Assembly: GCA_016199905.1 (NCBI GenBank)
Contig: JACQFU010000396.1
Location: 1 to 34,199 of the forward strand
Direction: 5' to 3'
DNA length: 34,199 nucleotides
From: Candidatus Wallbacteria bacterium
GTDB taxonomy: Bacteria; Muiribacteriota; UBA6191; JACPRK01
Below the pieces are notes generated by a model that was not told the DNA's origin, made no database searches, and saw nothing but the letters and a program-made list of their open reading frames with translations. This document shows, one piece after another, positions 14,243 to 22,578 of the stretch; the first letter of the stretch is position 1, and the number at the start of each line of letters is the position of its first letter. The position numbers were made by a program, and so were the translations under genes.

Positions 14243-15997
14243 GTGAATTCGAAGCGACTCCTAGTGCTGATGTTGCTGGTCGCCCTGACGCAGGGACTGA
14301 CCGGCCACGCCGACGCTCGAAGTCGCCACCGCCACCGTAAGCCCGGGCGAGGGGACCGTGTCGCCGCTCCCGAGGCGTCCCTGCCTGCCCCCCAGACCGC
14401 AACTGCAACGGCAACCGTTCCGACGTCGGCGCCTGCGGCCGCGGCCCTCTCGCCAGCCGAGATCGGACGGCGTGTAGCTGCCTCTCTGGCTGCGGCCCAG
14501 GCTCGCAAGCCGGATACGGATGATGCGTTGGCTCTCGACCGCGCCAGCTTCTTGGCGAACATCGATCGCCCCGGGTTTCCCTATGCCGTTCGCGCGGGGT
14601 CCCGAGTGTTGAAATACCTCGTCCCCGCCTTGACCCGCGATCGCGGCAAGCATGAAGAGCGGGTGTGCGGCCTGATCCACGTCGAGCCGTCCGCCGGGGG
14701 CATCCTCGCCTGGCCCCTCTTCTGCCCGGGTGGAAAGCCCGTGTCTTTGCGAACGGAAGCGGAGGCGCTGACCCGGTTGGAAGGATTGCGCGGTCAGGAA
14801 GCTTCCGGGCTCAAGTCGGAAACCGAGTACTCTCCGATGAGCATTGGCGATCCCGGCCAGTTGCCCGGAGCCTATCTGATCAGAGGTTGGGACCGCCTGC
14901 CGGCCCAGGTCCAAGACCCGCTCCTGGAGTACGTTGCCCAGCTCAATGCCTCCGGTCGGCTGCGTCAGCCGCTCCATTACGACGAGACCCAGCTCGATCC
15001 TCCACTCAAGAGCATTCCTGTGGCGGCGGCCCTGGTCGCCGATTGGTGGCGAAGCAGGATGGCGATGCCCCCTCTCACCCACACCGGCTGGTTGACGGGC
15101 CTCGCCCAGCAGGGGGTCGATCCTCGGGAGATCGAGGTCCAGTACCGCGAGCGCGGTCTGCCGTGCCTGCCCCTGGCGATGATGCGCGATCCCGTCACGG
15201 GCGAGCCTCCGACGCTGGGTCTGGAAGGCTTCTGCAAGGTGCTCACCGAGGTCCGCGCCCCCCTGCTGACCGAGCCTCTGGAGCGAGCCGGTATCACCCG
15301 TGCGACCACCTACGCGGCAGCCCCCTGGCGGTATGGGATGGAGGCGGAGTATGTCTCCGTCGTGAGCCGGGAGATGCGCGACCAAAGCACGATCCAGCAA
15401 AATGCCACCAAGGTCGAACAGGCGCTGAGGGCCCACGGCATCCTCCTGGCCCGGTTCGACTCCAAGGAGCTGCGACGCAAGATGTACGCGCTCCACGGCG
15501 CGGCCATCATCGGCCGGGCGGACATCGATGGACGCCCGTGCGTGGTGTTCGCGGAAGTCTACGCCGACCGAGGGATCGACTTCCCGTTGACCGGCGTCGG
15601 CAGACCCATTTACAAGGCCATGCCGGTCGAACGCATCTACTCGGCCTATGCCTTTCCGCATCACGTGAAGCTGGCCCTGGCTCGGCGCGAGACGCCCGGA
15701 CAGTTCGACCTGACCGCCGCCAGCGCCGTCGGCAAGCCGCTCGACCTGGACGCGCTCGACGTGAGACTGGGGGGCGTCCTGTCCCTGGGTGTCTCCCTGG
15801 GCGGCCGAACTCCCCGTGGTTTGAGCGTGATGCGCCGGGATCGCGGCCTGTATCGAATCACGATCCCCCGGGCAGCGCAGACCGATCCGACGGCCAGGCT
15901 CATCGTAGCGGCAGACTGCGAGCACTTCCGTGAGCCGGGCGGCCGTCCGGCCACGGAGAGCTTCGAGCTGGCCCATCTTCCGCCCGCAACGAAATGA
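14243..15997 (+). CDS. Exported protein of unknown function, 584 aa
   Basis: I do not recognise a family. GTG 14243 starts a Sec signal peptide (KRLLVLMLLVALTQGLTGHA), and GGAGG lies ten bases upstream. After a basic and then Ala/Thr/Pro-rich linker, the mature protein has LDRASFLANIDRPGFPYAVR, DPGQLPGAYLIRGWDRLP, and a later part MEAEYVSVVSREMRDQSTIQ followed by ARFDSKELRRKMYALHGAA. The final 150 residues are strand-rich (VRLGGVLSLGVSLGGRT). No membrane anchor apart from the signal peptide is seen. The open frame extends upstream of 14243, but those codons hold the promoter. The stop overlaps the glycosyltransferase start by four bases (ATGA), so the two are co-translated, hinting at a cell-surface role. 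Confidence 0.75.
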   Translation: MNSKRLLVLMLLVALTQGLTGHADARSRHRHRKPGRGDRVAAPEASLPAPQTATATATVPTSAPAAAALSPAEIGRRVAASLAAAQARKPDTDDALALDRASFLANIDRPGFPYAVRAGSRVLKYLVPALTRDRGKHEERVCGLIHVEPSAGGILAWPLFCPGGKPVSLRTEAEALTRLEGLRGQEASGLKSETEYSPMSIGDPGQLPGAYLIRGWDRLPAQVQDPLLEYVAQLNASGRLRQPLHYDETQLDPPLKSIPVAAALVADWWRSRMAMPPLTHTGWLTGLAQQGVDPREIEVQYRERGLPCLPLAMMRDPVTGEPPTLGLEGFCKVLTEVRAPLLTEPLERAGITRATTYAAAPWRYGMEAEYVSVVSREMRDQSTIQQNATKVEQALRAHGILLARFDSKELRRKMYALHGAAIIGRADIDGRPCVVFAEVYADRGIDFPLTGVGRPIYKAMPVERIYSAYAFPHHVKLALARRETPGQFDLTAASAVGKPLDLDALDVRLGGVLSLGVSLGGRTPRGLSVMRRDRGLYRITIPRAAQTDPTARLIVAADCEHFREPGGRPATESFELAHLPPATK

Positions 15998-16950
15998 GCC
16001 TCGCCCCCGCGCTGAGCGTGGTCGTTGTGACGCACGAGTCGGAGGCGCGGGTTTCTCGGTTTCTCGCCTCGGTGCCGAACGCTTGCGGCGATCGGGCCTA
16101 CGAAACGCTGGTCGTCGACACGGCATCGAAGGACGGCAGTCTCTCCGTGGCCGCGCGGAGCGCCCCCGCAGCGCGGATCTTGGCGCTGCCGGCCAACCTT
16201 GGGTACGGGGCAGCCTTGAACGCCGGGGCCCGGCTTGCCAGCGGCAACTGGCTGGCGTTCTGCAATGCGGATGTGACCCTCGATTGCGGCTGTTTGGCGC
16301 AACTGGTGTCGGCTCTGGAGCCCGATCCCGGGGCGGCCGGCGCAGGACCGGTCCTGCGCGATTCGAACGGATGCGAGGCGCCCTGCGTGCGCGTGTTCCC
16401 GTCCCTTCGACAGGAGCTGCTCGAGATGTTGCTCGTGCACCGAGCCTGGCCAGGCAACCCGATGCGACGCCGCGTCTGGCGCACCGATCTCGGGCGCGAA
16501 ACCAGCGGCCGATGCGACTTCGTGGCCGGAGCCGCCTTCGTGGTCCCACGTCGCGTATTCGAGCAAGTCGGTTTCTTCGACGAGGGCTTCTTCCTCTATT
16601 ATGAGGAGACGGACTGGTTCCGCCGCGCGGCCGACCTTGGCTTCCACGCGCTGTTGGTGGCCGAGGCCGGGGCCGTGCACGAGGGAGGAGGCAGCTCGGA
16701 GGCACGGATGGACCTGCTGGACGTGCTTCTTTCGAGCCAGCACCGGTACTTCCGCAAGCACGGCGGCGCGGCGTGCGTGATGGCCCTGGGAGGAATCCAG
16801 GCCGCAGGTTTGTTGCTCAGGCAGGCTGTCTGGTCGGCGCGGCTCCTGGCCGGCGCAGGTTCCTCGGAGGGCCTATCCAGCCGGCTGGCGCGCAATCGGG
16901 CCCATGCCTCGTGGCTTGCCGCCCGGATGATATGCTCCCCCCGCCGGTAG
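15994..16950 (+). CDS. Family 2 glycosyltransferase
   Basis: This 318-aa enzyme is a GT2 (GT-A fold) transferase of the rhamnosyltransferase/WbbL-like type, which moves a sugar from a nucleotide donor to a growing surface glycan. The start SVVVVTHESEARVSRFLASV and ETLVVDTASKDGSL are the nucleotide-binding strands. LPANLGYGAALNAGARLASG and NWLAFCNADVTLD carry the metal-binding region near residue 91. CDFVAGAAFVVPRRVFEQVG and FFDEGFFLYYEETDWFRRA are the acceptor-side motifs with ExD-type acids. There is no signal peptide. The C-terminal 60 residues (MALGGIQAAGLLLRQAVWSA) may be a membrane-associated helix. Donor and acceptor are unknown. It is coupled to the exported orphan upstream. Confidence 0.88.
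   Translation: MSLAPALSVVVVTHESEARVSRFLASVPNACGDRAYETLVVDTASKDGSLSVAARSAPAARILALPANLGYGAALNAGARLASGNWLAFCNADVTLDCGCLAQLVSALEPDPGAAGAGPVLRDSNGCEAPCVRVFPSLRQELLEMLLVHRAWPGNPMRRRVWRTDLGRETSGRCDFVAGAAFVVPRRVFEQVGFFDEGFFLYYEETDWFRRAADLGFHALLVAEAGAVHEGGGSSEARMDLLDVLLSSQHRYFRKHGGAACVMALGGIQAAGLLLRQAVWSARLLAGAGSSEGLSSRLARNRAHASWLAARMICSPRR
16928..16936 (+). promoter_or_regulatory. Extended -10 promoter of the thioredoxin gene
   Basis: TGATATGCT (TGn plus TATGCT) lies in the last codons of the glycosyltransferase gene, 72 bases before the TTG start at 17009. It would let the thioredoxin gene be expressed independently. Confidence 0.4.
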
Positions 16951-17008
16951 TGTGGAATTCAAACGGAAGGCTTGAGCCTTCCCCTACCTACGACATCGGA
17001 GGAACCTC

Positions 17009-17464
17009 TTGAACTGGAAGAACGTCGCCACACCGCTGCTGCTGGCCGCGCTCGTCGCGGCAGCCCCCATCGCCCTTCGCGCCGAGGAGGCCGAGTCGAA
17101 GAACGTGAAGGAGATCGACGCCTCGACGAAGAGTTTGGACATCGACAAGCTCGTCGAGCCCGGGCACACGACCATCGTCGACATCTTCAGCCAGGCTTGC
17201 CCGCCCTGCCGGGCCCTGTCACCGAAGCTCGACGCGCTCGCCAAGAAGCGGAAAGGCCTGAAGATCTTGAAACTCAACTTGGGCACCAAGCAGTCCAAGG
17301 AAGGGCTCGAAATCAACTGGGATGTGCCGCTGCGGGCCAAGTACGACATTCACTCGATTCCGTATCTCTTCCTCTACGACGAGAAGGGCGTGCAGCTTGC
17401 CGCCGGCGAGGACGCTTACTCCAAGGTCCTCGGTTGGCTCAAGAAGGAGAAGTTGGCGAAATAA
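17009..17464 (+). CDS. Exported thioredoxin-fold protein (CPPC)
   Basis: This 151-aa protein has a Sec signal peptide (ATPLLLAALVAAAPIALRAE) and a thioredoxin domain with the active site SQACPPCRALSPKLDAL (Cys64 and Cys67). The cis-proline loop is HSIPYLFLYDEKGVQLAAG. It is probably a periplasmic disulfide or thiol exchange protein; CPPC is found in reducing and oxidising members, so direction cannot be told. The start codon is TTG: GGAGGA lies seven bases upstream and the next in-frame ATG is well inside the protein, after the signal peptide. A strong hairpin with a short T-run follows the stop. Confidence 0.87.
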   Translation: MNWKNVATPLLLAALVAAAPIALRAEEAESKNVKEIDASTKSLDIDKLVEPGHTTIVDIFSQACPPCRALSPKLDALAKKRKGLKILKLNLGTKQSKEGLEINWDVPLRAKYDIHSIPYLFLYDEKGVQLAAGEDAYSKVLGWLKKEKLAK

Positions 17465-17487
17465 TCCTGGAGCCGAGCCACCCTCGA

Positions 17488-17529
17488 CGCGCCCCGCGGG
17501 CGACCTCGTCGCCGCGGGGTGCGCGTTTC
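17488..17529 (+). terminator. Terminator-like hairpin after the thioredoxin gene
   Basis: The arms 17488-17504 and 17508-17525 pair over about 16 bases with two one-base bulges and a three-base loop, then TTTCT follows. It lies 23 bases after the stop and is GC-rich and strong. The T-run is short. Confidence 0.6.
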
Positions 17530-17618
17530 TCGGCCTCGCAGCCAGTTATGGCACCGAGGTTGCCAAGTGAGGGCGGGCACAGCGGCCTCCGCCTTCGGCC
17601 GCGGTGCCCCAGAAAACA

Positions 17619-17870
17619 ATGCCGATCCGCACCAGAAGATATCTTTCACGCTCACAGCGACGAGGCCAGGGCATCGTCGAGTGGGGTCTCGGAATCAGCT
17701 TGGTCGCCATTATCGCCGCTGCGGCTCTCTCCACGATGGGGCAAAGTGTCTCAGGCATGCTGAACCGCATCGTCACCCAGACGAGCGCGGCTGCCGGCCG
17801 CGAGCACACAGGAGAGATCCTGTCTTCGACAGGTTCCGGCGGCGGCATTGGCGCCTCGGGAAACCGCTAG
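17619..17870 (+). CDS. Flp/Fap-type pilin-like small protein
   Basis: This 83-aa protein resembles Flp (type IVb) pilins. A short basic leader (RTRRYLSRSQRRG) is followed by QGIVEWGLGISLVAIIAAAA, a hydrophobic helix with Glu at the fifth position after the likely cleavage G|Q, as in prepilins processed by a TadV-type peptidase. The normal EY after cleavage is EW here. A short polar C-terminus (GREHTGEILSSTGSGGGIGA) is longer than in classical Flp. ATG 17619 was preferred to GTG 17604. No Tad/Cpa assembly genes are in the window, so it is an orphan here. Its TAG overlaps the minus-strand gene's TAG in a shared CTAG palindrome. Confidence 0.65.
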   Translation: MPIRTRRYLSRSQRRGQGIVEWGLGISLVAIIAAAALSTMGQSVSGMLNRIVTQTSAAAGREHTGEILSSTGSGGGIGASGNR

Positions 17871-19885
17871 CGAACGGCCGCCGGCAGGCCCTGGTAGCTC
17901 GGTGCTGCTTCGGGGCGCGGAGCGTCCAGGCCGTCGCCCCAGACGCCCAGCGCGTCGCCCGGCAGCGGCGCCTTCAACTCGCCCACGACTTGCGAGCTGC
18001 CGACGAGAAAGAGCGTCATCTCCATCACGACACGGTTCTCGCGCTGGATGAGGGCGCTCGGGTCTTCGCCGCGTTTTTTGGCGCCGTCGATGAGCTTGCC
18101 CAGGAGATCCATCTCCTCGCGGAAGACGTCGAGAATAGCGACTCGCGAGGCCTCGACCTCGCGCTGGCGCGACTGGATTCCTTGATTGCGCCGAGCCACC
18201 TCCTCGGCCGAGGGCTCCTTCCCTGGGGCCGATTTGGGAAGGTCCTTCTCGGAGAGGTACTTCTTGGCCTTTCCCGCGAAGTCGACGCTGAGCTTGTCGA
18301 CCAGCTTCTGGCGCGCTTCATCCAGAGCGTCGAGCGATTTCGCCATGCCCTTCTCGCCCAGGTCGCGGCGTTTCTGAGGATCGTCGGCCGCCTTCTCGAG
18401 GGCCTCCTTGGCGTGGGTGTACGCGCGACGCGCCATCCAGGTGTCGATGGCCGCGCCTGCCCAGGCGCCGCCGAAGCCGCCGATGACGCCTCCCGTGATG
18501 CCGCCGACGATGCCGCCTGCTGCAGCCCCGATGCCGATGCCCGCGGGCCCGAACGCCGCGCCTGCCCACGCGCCGACCTTGATGCCCGCAAACGTCCCGA
18601 TCTTTCCGCCGGCCCACATGCCTGCCGCGGTGAAAAAGAACTCCGCCGTGAGGATGCGCTCGCGCACGACCCGGCCGAGGATCTTGGCCTGCGTGATGGG
18701 GTTGATGGCGATCTTGCAGAGGTTGCCGAGGACCTGCGCGCCCGCCTGAGGATGCTGGACCATGTCGGAGAAGGTGACCTCCGCACCGCTCTCTTTGCCG
18801 GGCACGCGAACGCCCTTCATCGCCTCGGCCATGTAGCCTGCGCCGATCTCCCAGGCCGCGAACGCGGCAATCGAGCCCGGCAAGCCACCGAGGAGCCGGG
18901 CGAACATCGATCGCATTCCGGCGTCCCGCGCCAGCGAGGCCTGCAGCGACTGCACGAGGTGCGCCGTGGCGCCCGCGGCGACGAGGCCCGCCCAGACCTG
19001 GGGCGAATCGAGGGTGGAGGAGACGGCCTTGCCGATGTCGACCCGGCCCGTGGCGCGGTACTGGGCCGCGGCCTGGAAGACCATCAGCGTCAGCAGCGAC
19101 TGGACCGGACTGGCAAAGTACTTCTGGGCGCCGACCGGGAGAATGCTCTTCCCGCCGGATTGGTTGGTGAGGAAGTCCCGCAGCCGGGCCGGGAGCTTTG
19201 GAGACACATTGGATGCGCCGGCTCCAGTGGCTCCAGCGGGTCCTCCGAGGGGTATGGGCGGACGGGCGGCGGCGTCGGGCGCCTTGGGTCCGGGGACGGG
19301 CCCAGCGCTCGGGGCGCCTCCGGCGTCCACGACTCGCGAGACCGCCTTGGCCACTTGACCGTCCATGGCCGTTTGCCGTTGCATCCGCGCCTCGAAGTCG
19401 GCCAGGTCCTTGAACTCGCCCTTGGCCCGCTCGGACACCAGCACGTGCCGCGCCTCCGGCGAGACCTCGGCCGCTTCCAGACGCTTCTCGAGCTGGAAGG
19501 GTTCGTTGACGTTGACCTTTTCGCCACCGATTTCCAACAGCAGCGGGTGGTGAACGGCAGGGCCGCCGTATCGGGCCACGATGGGCGCACGCTTGGCCGC
19601 AGGCACGCCGGCAAAAGCGAGGATGTCGTTGAGCAGGTCCGAGGGCGGCTTATCGCGCAAACCGCCGAGGACCGCGCGGTCGACGCCGGCAGCCTTCAAT
19701 TCGGCCTGGATGGCGGGCCGCTTGTGATACACGCCGGCCTCGCGAAGCGCCCGGCCCACCTGGGTCCAGGGGGCCATCGCGTCCCGGAGGAATTCCTGGG
19801 CGCCCGCGGGGGCTGCCAGCGCCAGAAACAGCGTCGCTATCGCGGCGGCGCGGCCGAGTCGTTCGGCGCGAAGAAGGGCGAACAT
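17867..19885 (-). CDS. Large exported protein with HhH-like motif and glycine zipper
   Basis: This 672-aa protein starts with a Sec signal peptide (AAAIATLFLALAAPAGAQEF). At about 120-165 the segment EKVNVNEPFQLEKRL, then VLVSERAKGEFKDLADFEAR, matches the ComEA/GspK-type helix-hairpin-helix pattern (vnvN....eL, then I..R..G.F.sl.dL). A Pro/Gly/Ala linker and a helical region with hydrophobic stretches follow. At about 425-483 there is a glycine zipper (AGIGIGAAAGGIVGGITGGV and flanks), a pattern of membrane-inserting segments. The C-terminal third is charged and helical (EALEKAADDPQKRRDLGEKG). ATG 19885 was chosen at the signal peptide; no clear Shine-Dalgarno is seen. I cannot name a family. 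The adjacent pilin and the HhH hint at a secretion or surface-assembly role. Confidence 0.72.
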   Translation of the reverse strand: MFALLRAERLGRAAAIATLFLALAAPAGAQEFLRDAMAPWTQVGRALREAGVYHKRPAIQAELKAAGVDRAVLGGLRDKPPSDLLNDILAFAGVPAAKRAPIVARYGGPAVHHPLLLEIGGEKVNVNEPFQLEKRLEAAEVSPEARHVLVSERAKGEFKDLADFEARMQRQTAMDGQVAKAVSRVVDAGGAPSAGPVPGPKAPDAAARPPIPLGGPAGATGAGASNVSPKLPARLRDFLTNQSGGKSILPVGAQKYFASPVQSLLTLMVFQAAAQYRATGRVDIGKAVSSTLDSPQVWAGLVAAGATAHLVQSLQASLARDAGMRSMFARLLGGLPGSIAAFAAWEIGAGYMAEAMKGVRVPGKESGAEVTFSDMVQHPQAGAQVLGNLCKIAINPITQAKILGRVVRERILTAEFFFTAAGMWAGGKIGTFAGIKVGAWAGAAFGPAGIGIGAAAGGIVGGITGGVIGGFGGAWAGAAIDTWMARRAYTHAKEALEKAADDPQKRRDLGEKGMAKSLDALDEARQKLVDKLSVDFAGKAKKYLSEKDLPKSAPGKEPSAEEVARRNQGIQSRQREVEASRVAILDVFREEMDLLGKLIDGAKKRGEDPSALIQRENRVVMEMTLFLVGSSQVVGELKAPLPGDALGVWGDGLDAPRPEAAPSYQGLPAAVR

Positions 19886-19967
19886 GCAGGCAGGGGCAGG
19901 CGTCTGTAAACCCGGCCCTCGGTACACGGGAAAACCGTTCCCCGTGCGCGGGCCGTTTCATGCCCCA

Positions 19968-22370
19968 CTACTTGCCGGAGCTGGCAAATGTTCCGGCCGG
20001 CCACCACCAGGCCCGCTTGCGCGCCGCTGCGCCCGGAGGCGCCGGCTGTGCTCCCGAGGGCCGTCCGGGTTCTTCGACCGATCTGGGCGATTGGGCCGCG
20101 CCTGGAACTTGCTGCAGGTGGTGCAACTCGGCTTCGACTACCTCGAGGAAGCGCGCCAGGTCCCCCGCGGAAAGAGCGCCCGCGTGACCGATCAGCAAGC
20201 CGTTCTCGGCGTGGGGCGGGCCCGAGCGCTCCGTGACGCACCCGCGTGCCAACAGTGCCTCGTGCAAATCCGCGGCCGCGACACCCGGCGGCATCAGGAT
20301 CGGCGTCAACACGCTGGAAAGCAGCCGCATCTCGACGGGGAACTGGAACCCGAGCGTGAGCAGCGACCGCCGGAGCGCCGCCGCGCGCCGGGCCAACTCT
20401 GCGGCGACTCCGTCGGGACCACGGGAGAGCAAATCGCCCAGCGCAGTCGCCAGACCCATCAACGCCTGCAGCGCCGGCGTGTTGGGCATCTGGGCCCGTT
20501 CGACAGCCAGCTTGTAGTGGATCGAGAGGTCCAGGTACCGCACCCGGGGCTGGGTCGACTGCAGGCGCCGGAAGAGCTGCCGTTCGCCGATGACGAAGCT
20601 CACGCCGGGCGTACCGCCCAGGGCCATGTCGGGCGCCCCGGCGAGCAGCGCAATGCCGAGCCCGGGGAGGTCCACGCAGTGGGCGCCCAGGCTGCCGACG
20701 GCGTCGACGAAGAATGCCGCGCCGGTCTCCTTGCAAATGGCGGAGAGCTCCTCGACGTCGTTCAACATGCCGGTGCCCGTCTCGTGATGGGCGGCCAACA
20801 AGAAAACCGAAGCGCTCCTTTGAGATTTGAGCGTCTTGCGCACCACGGCGCCGTCGACGGGCGTCCCGGGCGCGAACTCCACGACGTGACTGGCGCCCGG
20901 CGCGTAGGTCGAGGCGAGCTGGGCCAGCCGGTCGCCGTACTGGCCGTTGGACACCACGACGAGACGACCCAATCGAGCCATCGACTCCACCGAAGCTTCG
21001 ACCGCCGCCGACCCCGAGCCGGCCAGCAGCAGCGGCTGGTGCCGTTCGGAACCGGCTCCCACCAGACCCAGGAGCTTGCGCGTGACGTCCTCGAACAGGG
21101 CTGAGAAGGCCGGCTCCCTGTGAGTCAGGGCTCGCGCGCCGGCCGCGTGGACCGCGGCCCTCACCGGCGCAGGCCCGGGCGCGACCATCACTCGCCCGTC
21201 GCCCGGCACACTGCTCGACCAGTGGAACGCCCGCGCGTCCAGCTCCATCTTCGAGCCGTCCTCCGCGGCCTCCAGGCGCAGCTCGGCCTCGGTCTCCAGG
21301 CGACGGCGAAGCGATTCGTCCGTCCACGGCAACAGAAGCCGCCAGGGAAAGGCGTCCTCCCGATGAAGCGACTGCGAGGCGCTCACTCGCCGATAGTGGA
21401 CCAGCACCCTCGCCCCGCCCGCCCGGTCCGCCAGAGCCCGCAACCTCAGGAACAGGTCGAGCGGGCCCCTCGGCCACCCGGCGCGCACCGCCCAGCCGCC
21501 GGCCTCCAGCGCCCGCGCGGCGAGCATCGCCGAGCTGTCGAAGATTCGCCCGGGCACCAGACGGCCGCCAAGCCAGTCGTCGTTCATCCGTGCAAGCTCG
21601 CCGGCCATCCGCTCGCGAGCGGCCCTGGACACGCCAAACAGGCGAAGGCCCAGCACGTTGCGCGCGTAGCAAGCGCCGATCGTCTCTGAGACCTCCACGT
21701 GGATCAACGCCGAGCGGGTTCCATAGAGGTAGTCCGCCAGCGACACCGGCTGGAGCAACGCCGGTTCGACTCCTCGCACCGCCATCAGGTTGCAGGGGTA
21801 GACCGTGTCGCCGAGCCGCAGTGCGGCCGAGCCCAGAGCGTCGGAGCCCGGGCCGGGAAAGGGTTTTGCGTAGCCGAGAAGCAGTTCCACCGCCGCCGGC
21901 GCCAGGCGCGTCAGCGTCCCCAGCGCGGCCTGCGCGCCTTCCACCGCGCGGCCGTCCCGCACGCCCAGCCTGGAGCCGGCTGCCGAGCTTCGCCACGCCC
22001 CGCCGTCGAGCCAGCTCTCGAGCTCGCCGCCCGCCTCGAGCTTCAGCGGCCCCTTTTCAGTGCTCGCAAGCCGCACGACCGCCGGAGCAGGGGGAGGATA
22101 GTAAGGCGCCCAGCGTGCCGCAGCGTCCGCCGCAATGGAACCTGCCGCCAGGATCACGCACGGATTGACTTCGGCGACTCGCGAGGCCAGTTCCGCCAGC
22201 CGATGGTTGGCCAGATCGGACTGCGTGACCTGACGGACCGCGGGTCTGAGGGCCGGCCGAGACTGCAGCAACCGTTCCAGCCGCTCCGCCGCCGTCTCGC
22301 CGGGACTCGAAATCAGCAGCACGGTGCCCTGGAACGGCACCGAGGTGTCCCGGTTACGCGACGTCGTCAT
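19968..22370 (-). CDS. Fusion: unknown N-terminal domain plus PhnW-like aminotransferase fold lacking the PLP lysine
   Basis: This 800-aa cytoplasmic protein ends in a class V aminotransferase-like domain (about 410-770) closest by eye to 2-aminoethylphosphonate transaminase (PhnW): RALTHREPAFSALFEDVT, LLLAGSGSAAVEASVESM, AAHHETGTGMLN, FFVDAVGSLGAH. The PLP-lysine motif (SANKCLEGVPG in PhnW) reads GAPDMALGGTPG, with Met582 where Lys is expected. A normal Schiff base cannot form, so the domain is probably not a transaminase. The N-terminal 400 residues (start TVLLISSPGETAAERLERLL) are of no family I know; they include LALIHVEVSETIGACYARN-like text (ALIHVEVSETIGACYARNV). ATG 22370 was chosen as the first start past the upstream divergent promoter region; AGGAGGAG is about 17 bases upstream, so the start is uncertain. 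It is divergent from the kinase. Confidence 0.8.
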   Translation of the reverse strand: MTTSRNRDTSVPFQGTVLLISSPGETAAERLERLLQSRPALRPAVRQVTQSDLANHRLAELASRVAEVNPCVILAAGSIAADAAARWAPYYPPPAPAVVRLASTEKGPLKLEAGGELESWLDGGAWRSSAAGSRLGVRDGRAVEGAQAALGTLTRLAPAAVELLLGYAKPFPGPGSDALGSAALRLGDTVYPCNLMAVRGVEPALLQPVSLADYLYGTRSALIHVEVSETIGACYARNVLGLRLFGVSRAARERMAGELARMNDDWLGGRLVPGRIFDSSAMLAARALEAGGWAVRAGWPRGPLDLFLRLRALADRAGGARVLVHYRRVSASQSLHREDAFPWRLLLPWTDESLRRRLETEAELRLEAAEDGSKMELDARAFHWSSSVPGDGRVMVAPGPAPVRAAVHAAGARALTHREPAFSALFEDVTRKLLGLVGAGSERHQPLLLAGSGSAAVEASVESMARLGRLVVVSNGQYGDRLAQLASTYAPGASHVVEFAPGTPVDGAVVRKTLKSQRSASVFLLAAHHETGTGMLNDVEELSAICKETGAAFFVDAVGSLGAHCVDLPGLGIALLAGAPDMALGGTPGVSFVIGERQLFRRLQSTQPRVRYLDLSIHYKLAVERAQMPNTPALQALMGLATALGDLLSRGPDGVAAELARRAAALRRSLLTLGFQFPVEMRLLSSVLTPILMPPGVAAADLHEALLARGCVTERSGPPHAENGLLIGHAGALSAGDLARFLEVVEAELHHLQQVPGAAQSPRSVEEPGRPSGAQPAPPGAAARKRAWWWPAGTFASSGK

Positions 22371-22483
22371 GGTGAACCCGAGCCACGGCTCCTCCTGAAC
22401 CGCCGGATGGGGTATCGGCAGGTTGAGGTCAAAAGGATGAGACCGGGCCAATCTGTCTCTGGCGTCACGCTCCACCGACAGCG

Positions 22484-22489
22484 TATATT
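22484..22489 (+). promoter_or_regulatory. Candidate -10 of the Ser/Thr kinase gene
   Basis: TATATT matches TATAAT at five of six positions. It lies 89 bases before the kinase ATG in the divergent intergenic region (22371-22578). No convincing -35 is seen. Confidence 0.3.
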
Positions 22490-22578
22490 CGTCGGGCTGC
22501 GCGGAGCCCTTCCCGGGACGGCGGATCTCGGGCCAAGGGCAAGCCGCCAGCCCGCGAGGGGAGGTCGCGGAGCGGGAA

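Noticed and set aside
17519..19909. A 796-codon plus-strand frame opposite the exported HhH/glycine-zipper gene
   Set aside because: It starts inside the hairpin region and reads as Arg/Gly-rich shadow. The minus frame has a signal peptide.
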